From Austwickia chelonae (GTDB lineage: Bacteria; Actinomycetota; Actinomycetes; Actinomycetales; Dermatophilaceae), in the NCBI RefSeq assembly GCF_003391095.1, contig NZ_CP031447.1, forward strand, positions 1-64,000: DNA of 64,000 nt, read 5' to 3'. The notes under the pieces are model-generated. The model saw only the letters and a list, made by a program, of their open reading frames with translations, searched no databases and had not been told where the DNA came from. A program made the position numbers and the translations under genes. Below are positions 62,940 through 64,000 of the stretch, piece by piece. The number at the start of each line of letters is the position of its first letter. Position 1 is the stretch's first letter.

Positions 62940-64000
62940 CGCCTGCTTCGCGGCAAGCATCCCTGGTACGGACGGACTGGCCACCAAGACCATGACATGG
63001 CACTGGTCGAGCAGATGATGCCTGGTGTCCCGACCCATGTCGAGGACGGTCAACGTATGGCAGTAGGTGAGCCGGTTGACCAGCTTGCGCAGGTGACTGT
63101 CGTCGATATCGACCGCTGTCACCGCTGTCACCGCACCGTCCGGGCTGTAGGCCAGGTTGTCCACCAGGTCCTGTGGCGAGATGGCTGATTCCAGGGCGTG
63201 TGACGCGAAGCAGTGGGTCTCCGAGCCGAGGGCGGTGGCCAAGGCTCCACGGTCATCGGCGGAGGCAACCACGGAAACACTGTCCTGGCGGGCGCGGACG
63301 AAGCAGTGAGCGATGAGCGCAGCCACCGTGGTGACCCCGACGCCGCCTTCCGCCCCGATGACTCCGACCCGGAGGCCGGTCTGCAGCTCAACCTGGGTTT
63401 CCTCGATGCTGGCAGCCAACCGCATCGGGGTGTCATCGGCGCTGAGCAGCAGCGAGAAACGATGCCAGAGCTTGCGCCACCACGGCCAGCCGTGCCGGGT
63501 GCCGAGCCTGCGACGCTCCAGTTCGTCCGCGCGGGCCTCCAACACCTGGACGGTGACCGGTGGGTAGGCAGCAGGCAGATTGGCGGCATCGGCAGGCGCC
63601 TCGAGGAGTGCTTCCTTCTCGGCGGAAGGCGGCGCGTTCTCAAAGGGTTCGTCCGGCCACGGGGGCAGGTCCGGGCGCTCCGATTGACGCAGGGACTCAG
63701 CTGAGTGAGGCCGAACAACGGCCTCCGCTTGCGGATCGGGGGTCTTCTCCAGCGGTGGAGCCTTGGGGCGGAACGGGTCCTCCGTGCGGAATGGCACCAG
63801 CGGAGGGGACTCTAGCGAGACGGATTCGTCTACCCGGTAAGGACTTTCGCTGCGGAAGTAGGTCTCCCGGGGGAGTGCTGGCTCGTTGCGGAAGAGATCC
63901 TCTTCGTGGGCGGGAGGGCCGGGTCGGAAGGGCCCGGTCTGGAAAGGCGCCTCGGTACCAGCAGGGGTGCCCGGTCGGAAGGGGCCGGTCTGGAAGGGTG
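62679..64000 (-). CDS. MinD/ParA-like ATPase with Pro/Phe/Arg-repeat N-terminus (partial)
   Basis: The frame is open to the window end, so the 5' part is missing. The N-terminal visible part repeats PFQTGPFRPG (twice) and then (P/L)F(R/Q)-type units (DLFRNEP, TYFRSESPYR, PFRTEDPFRP). The C-terminal 250 residues are a MinD-like domain: GVIGAEGGVGVTTVAALIAH, where the usual Lys of GGVGKT is Val, then LTVLDMGRDTRHHLLDQCHVMVLVASPS (Walker B region) and VVLVVDTGR. Such proteins accompany type VII secretion in some actinobacteria, but no secretion gene is in view. Confidence 0.75.
   Translation of the reverse strand, partial: PFQTGPFRPGTPAGTEAPFQTGPFRPGPPAHEEDLFRNEPALPRETYFRSESPYRVDESVSLESPPLVPFRTEDPFRPKAPPLEKTPDPQAEAVVRPHSAESLRQSERPDLPPWPDEPFENAPPSAEKEALLEAPADAANLPAAYPPVTVQVLEARADELERRRLGTRHGWPWWRKLWHRFSLLLSADDTPMRLAASIEETQVELQTGLRVGVIGAEGGVGVTTVAALIAHCFVRARQDSVSVVASADDRGALATALGSETHCFASHALESAISPQDLVDNLAYSPDGAVTAVTAVDIDDSHLRKLVNRLTYCHTLTVLDMGRDTRHHLLDQCHVMVLVASPSVPGMLAAKQALRELDSLGVPVERVVVLVVDTGRDTGITPARAISAITGGHRPGRVIPCDRHLGGATRIDLAHLAEPTSVASAELVALLTGIAADSS

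Overview
The window is chromosomal DNA of a high-G+C Gram-positive bacterium, numbered from the dnaA start codon. The order dnaA, oriC, dnaN, recF, DUF721, gyrB, gyrA, DUF3566, tRNA-Ile, tRNA-Ala, DLW-39 protein is an actinobacterial signature. So is the linked block crgA, class E sortase, glutamine amidotransferase, pknB, pknA, pbpA, rodA, pstP, fhaB, fhaA. I infer Actinomycetota, probably Micrococcales; the family cannot be fixed from sequence alone. Use of radical-SAM ThiH for thiazole synthesis, rather than the oxygen-dependent ThiO more usual in actinobacteria, suggests a facultative anaerobe.

Layout. 1-5.5 kb: replication initiation genes, with a DnaA-box-rich origin at about 1.5-2.3 kb. 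5.9-10.9 kb: gyrase. 10.9-14.7 kb: DUF3566 membrane protein, two tRNAs each followed by a perfect hairpin terminator, a ChaA-like antiporter, a nucleoside hydrolase and a DLW-39 protein. 14.7-19 kb: malic enzyme, an ArsR regulator coupled to a His/Cys-rich metallothionein-like protein, a HAD phosphatase and a membrane protein, the last two separated by a 58-bp perfect palindrome. 19-21 kb: cyclophilin and rhomboid, then a second DnaA-box cluster before crgA. 21.5-32.7 kb: sortase and amidotransferase on the plus strand facing the seven-gene Ser/Thr kinase, cell-shape and FHA operon on the minus strand. 32.8-41.2 kb: accessory metabolism and transport, with a decayed kinase remnant.

41.4-47.2 kb: a transposase remnant, then a five-gene minus-strand operon (histidine kinase, response regulator, binding protein, permease, ATPase). 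Every junction in that operon overlaps by 4 nt, and an 18-bp palindrome lies upstream. 47.3-52.6 kb: a secreted glycerophosphodiester phosphodiesterase, then thiE facing thiS-thiF and thiG-thiH, with a TPP riboswitch directly in front of thiG. 52.7-57 kb: small membrane proteins, a helicase-like protein without a P-loop and without its C-terminal half, and an SDR enzyme. 57.3-60.3 kb: a PTS EIIC protein facing psuG-psuK (pseudouridine catabolism). 60.5-64 kb: an MFS exporter coupled to a 20-codon leader ORF, a lipoprotein nuclease, and the 3' part of a MinD-like ATPase that runs off the window.

The strongest candidates for undescribed biology are the ArsR/metallothionein pair, the second DnaA-box cluster with a sequence element shared with oriC, the P-loop-less helicase, the self-contained sensor/ABC operon with its palindrome, and the leader-coupled exporter.
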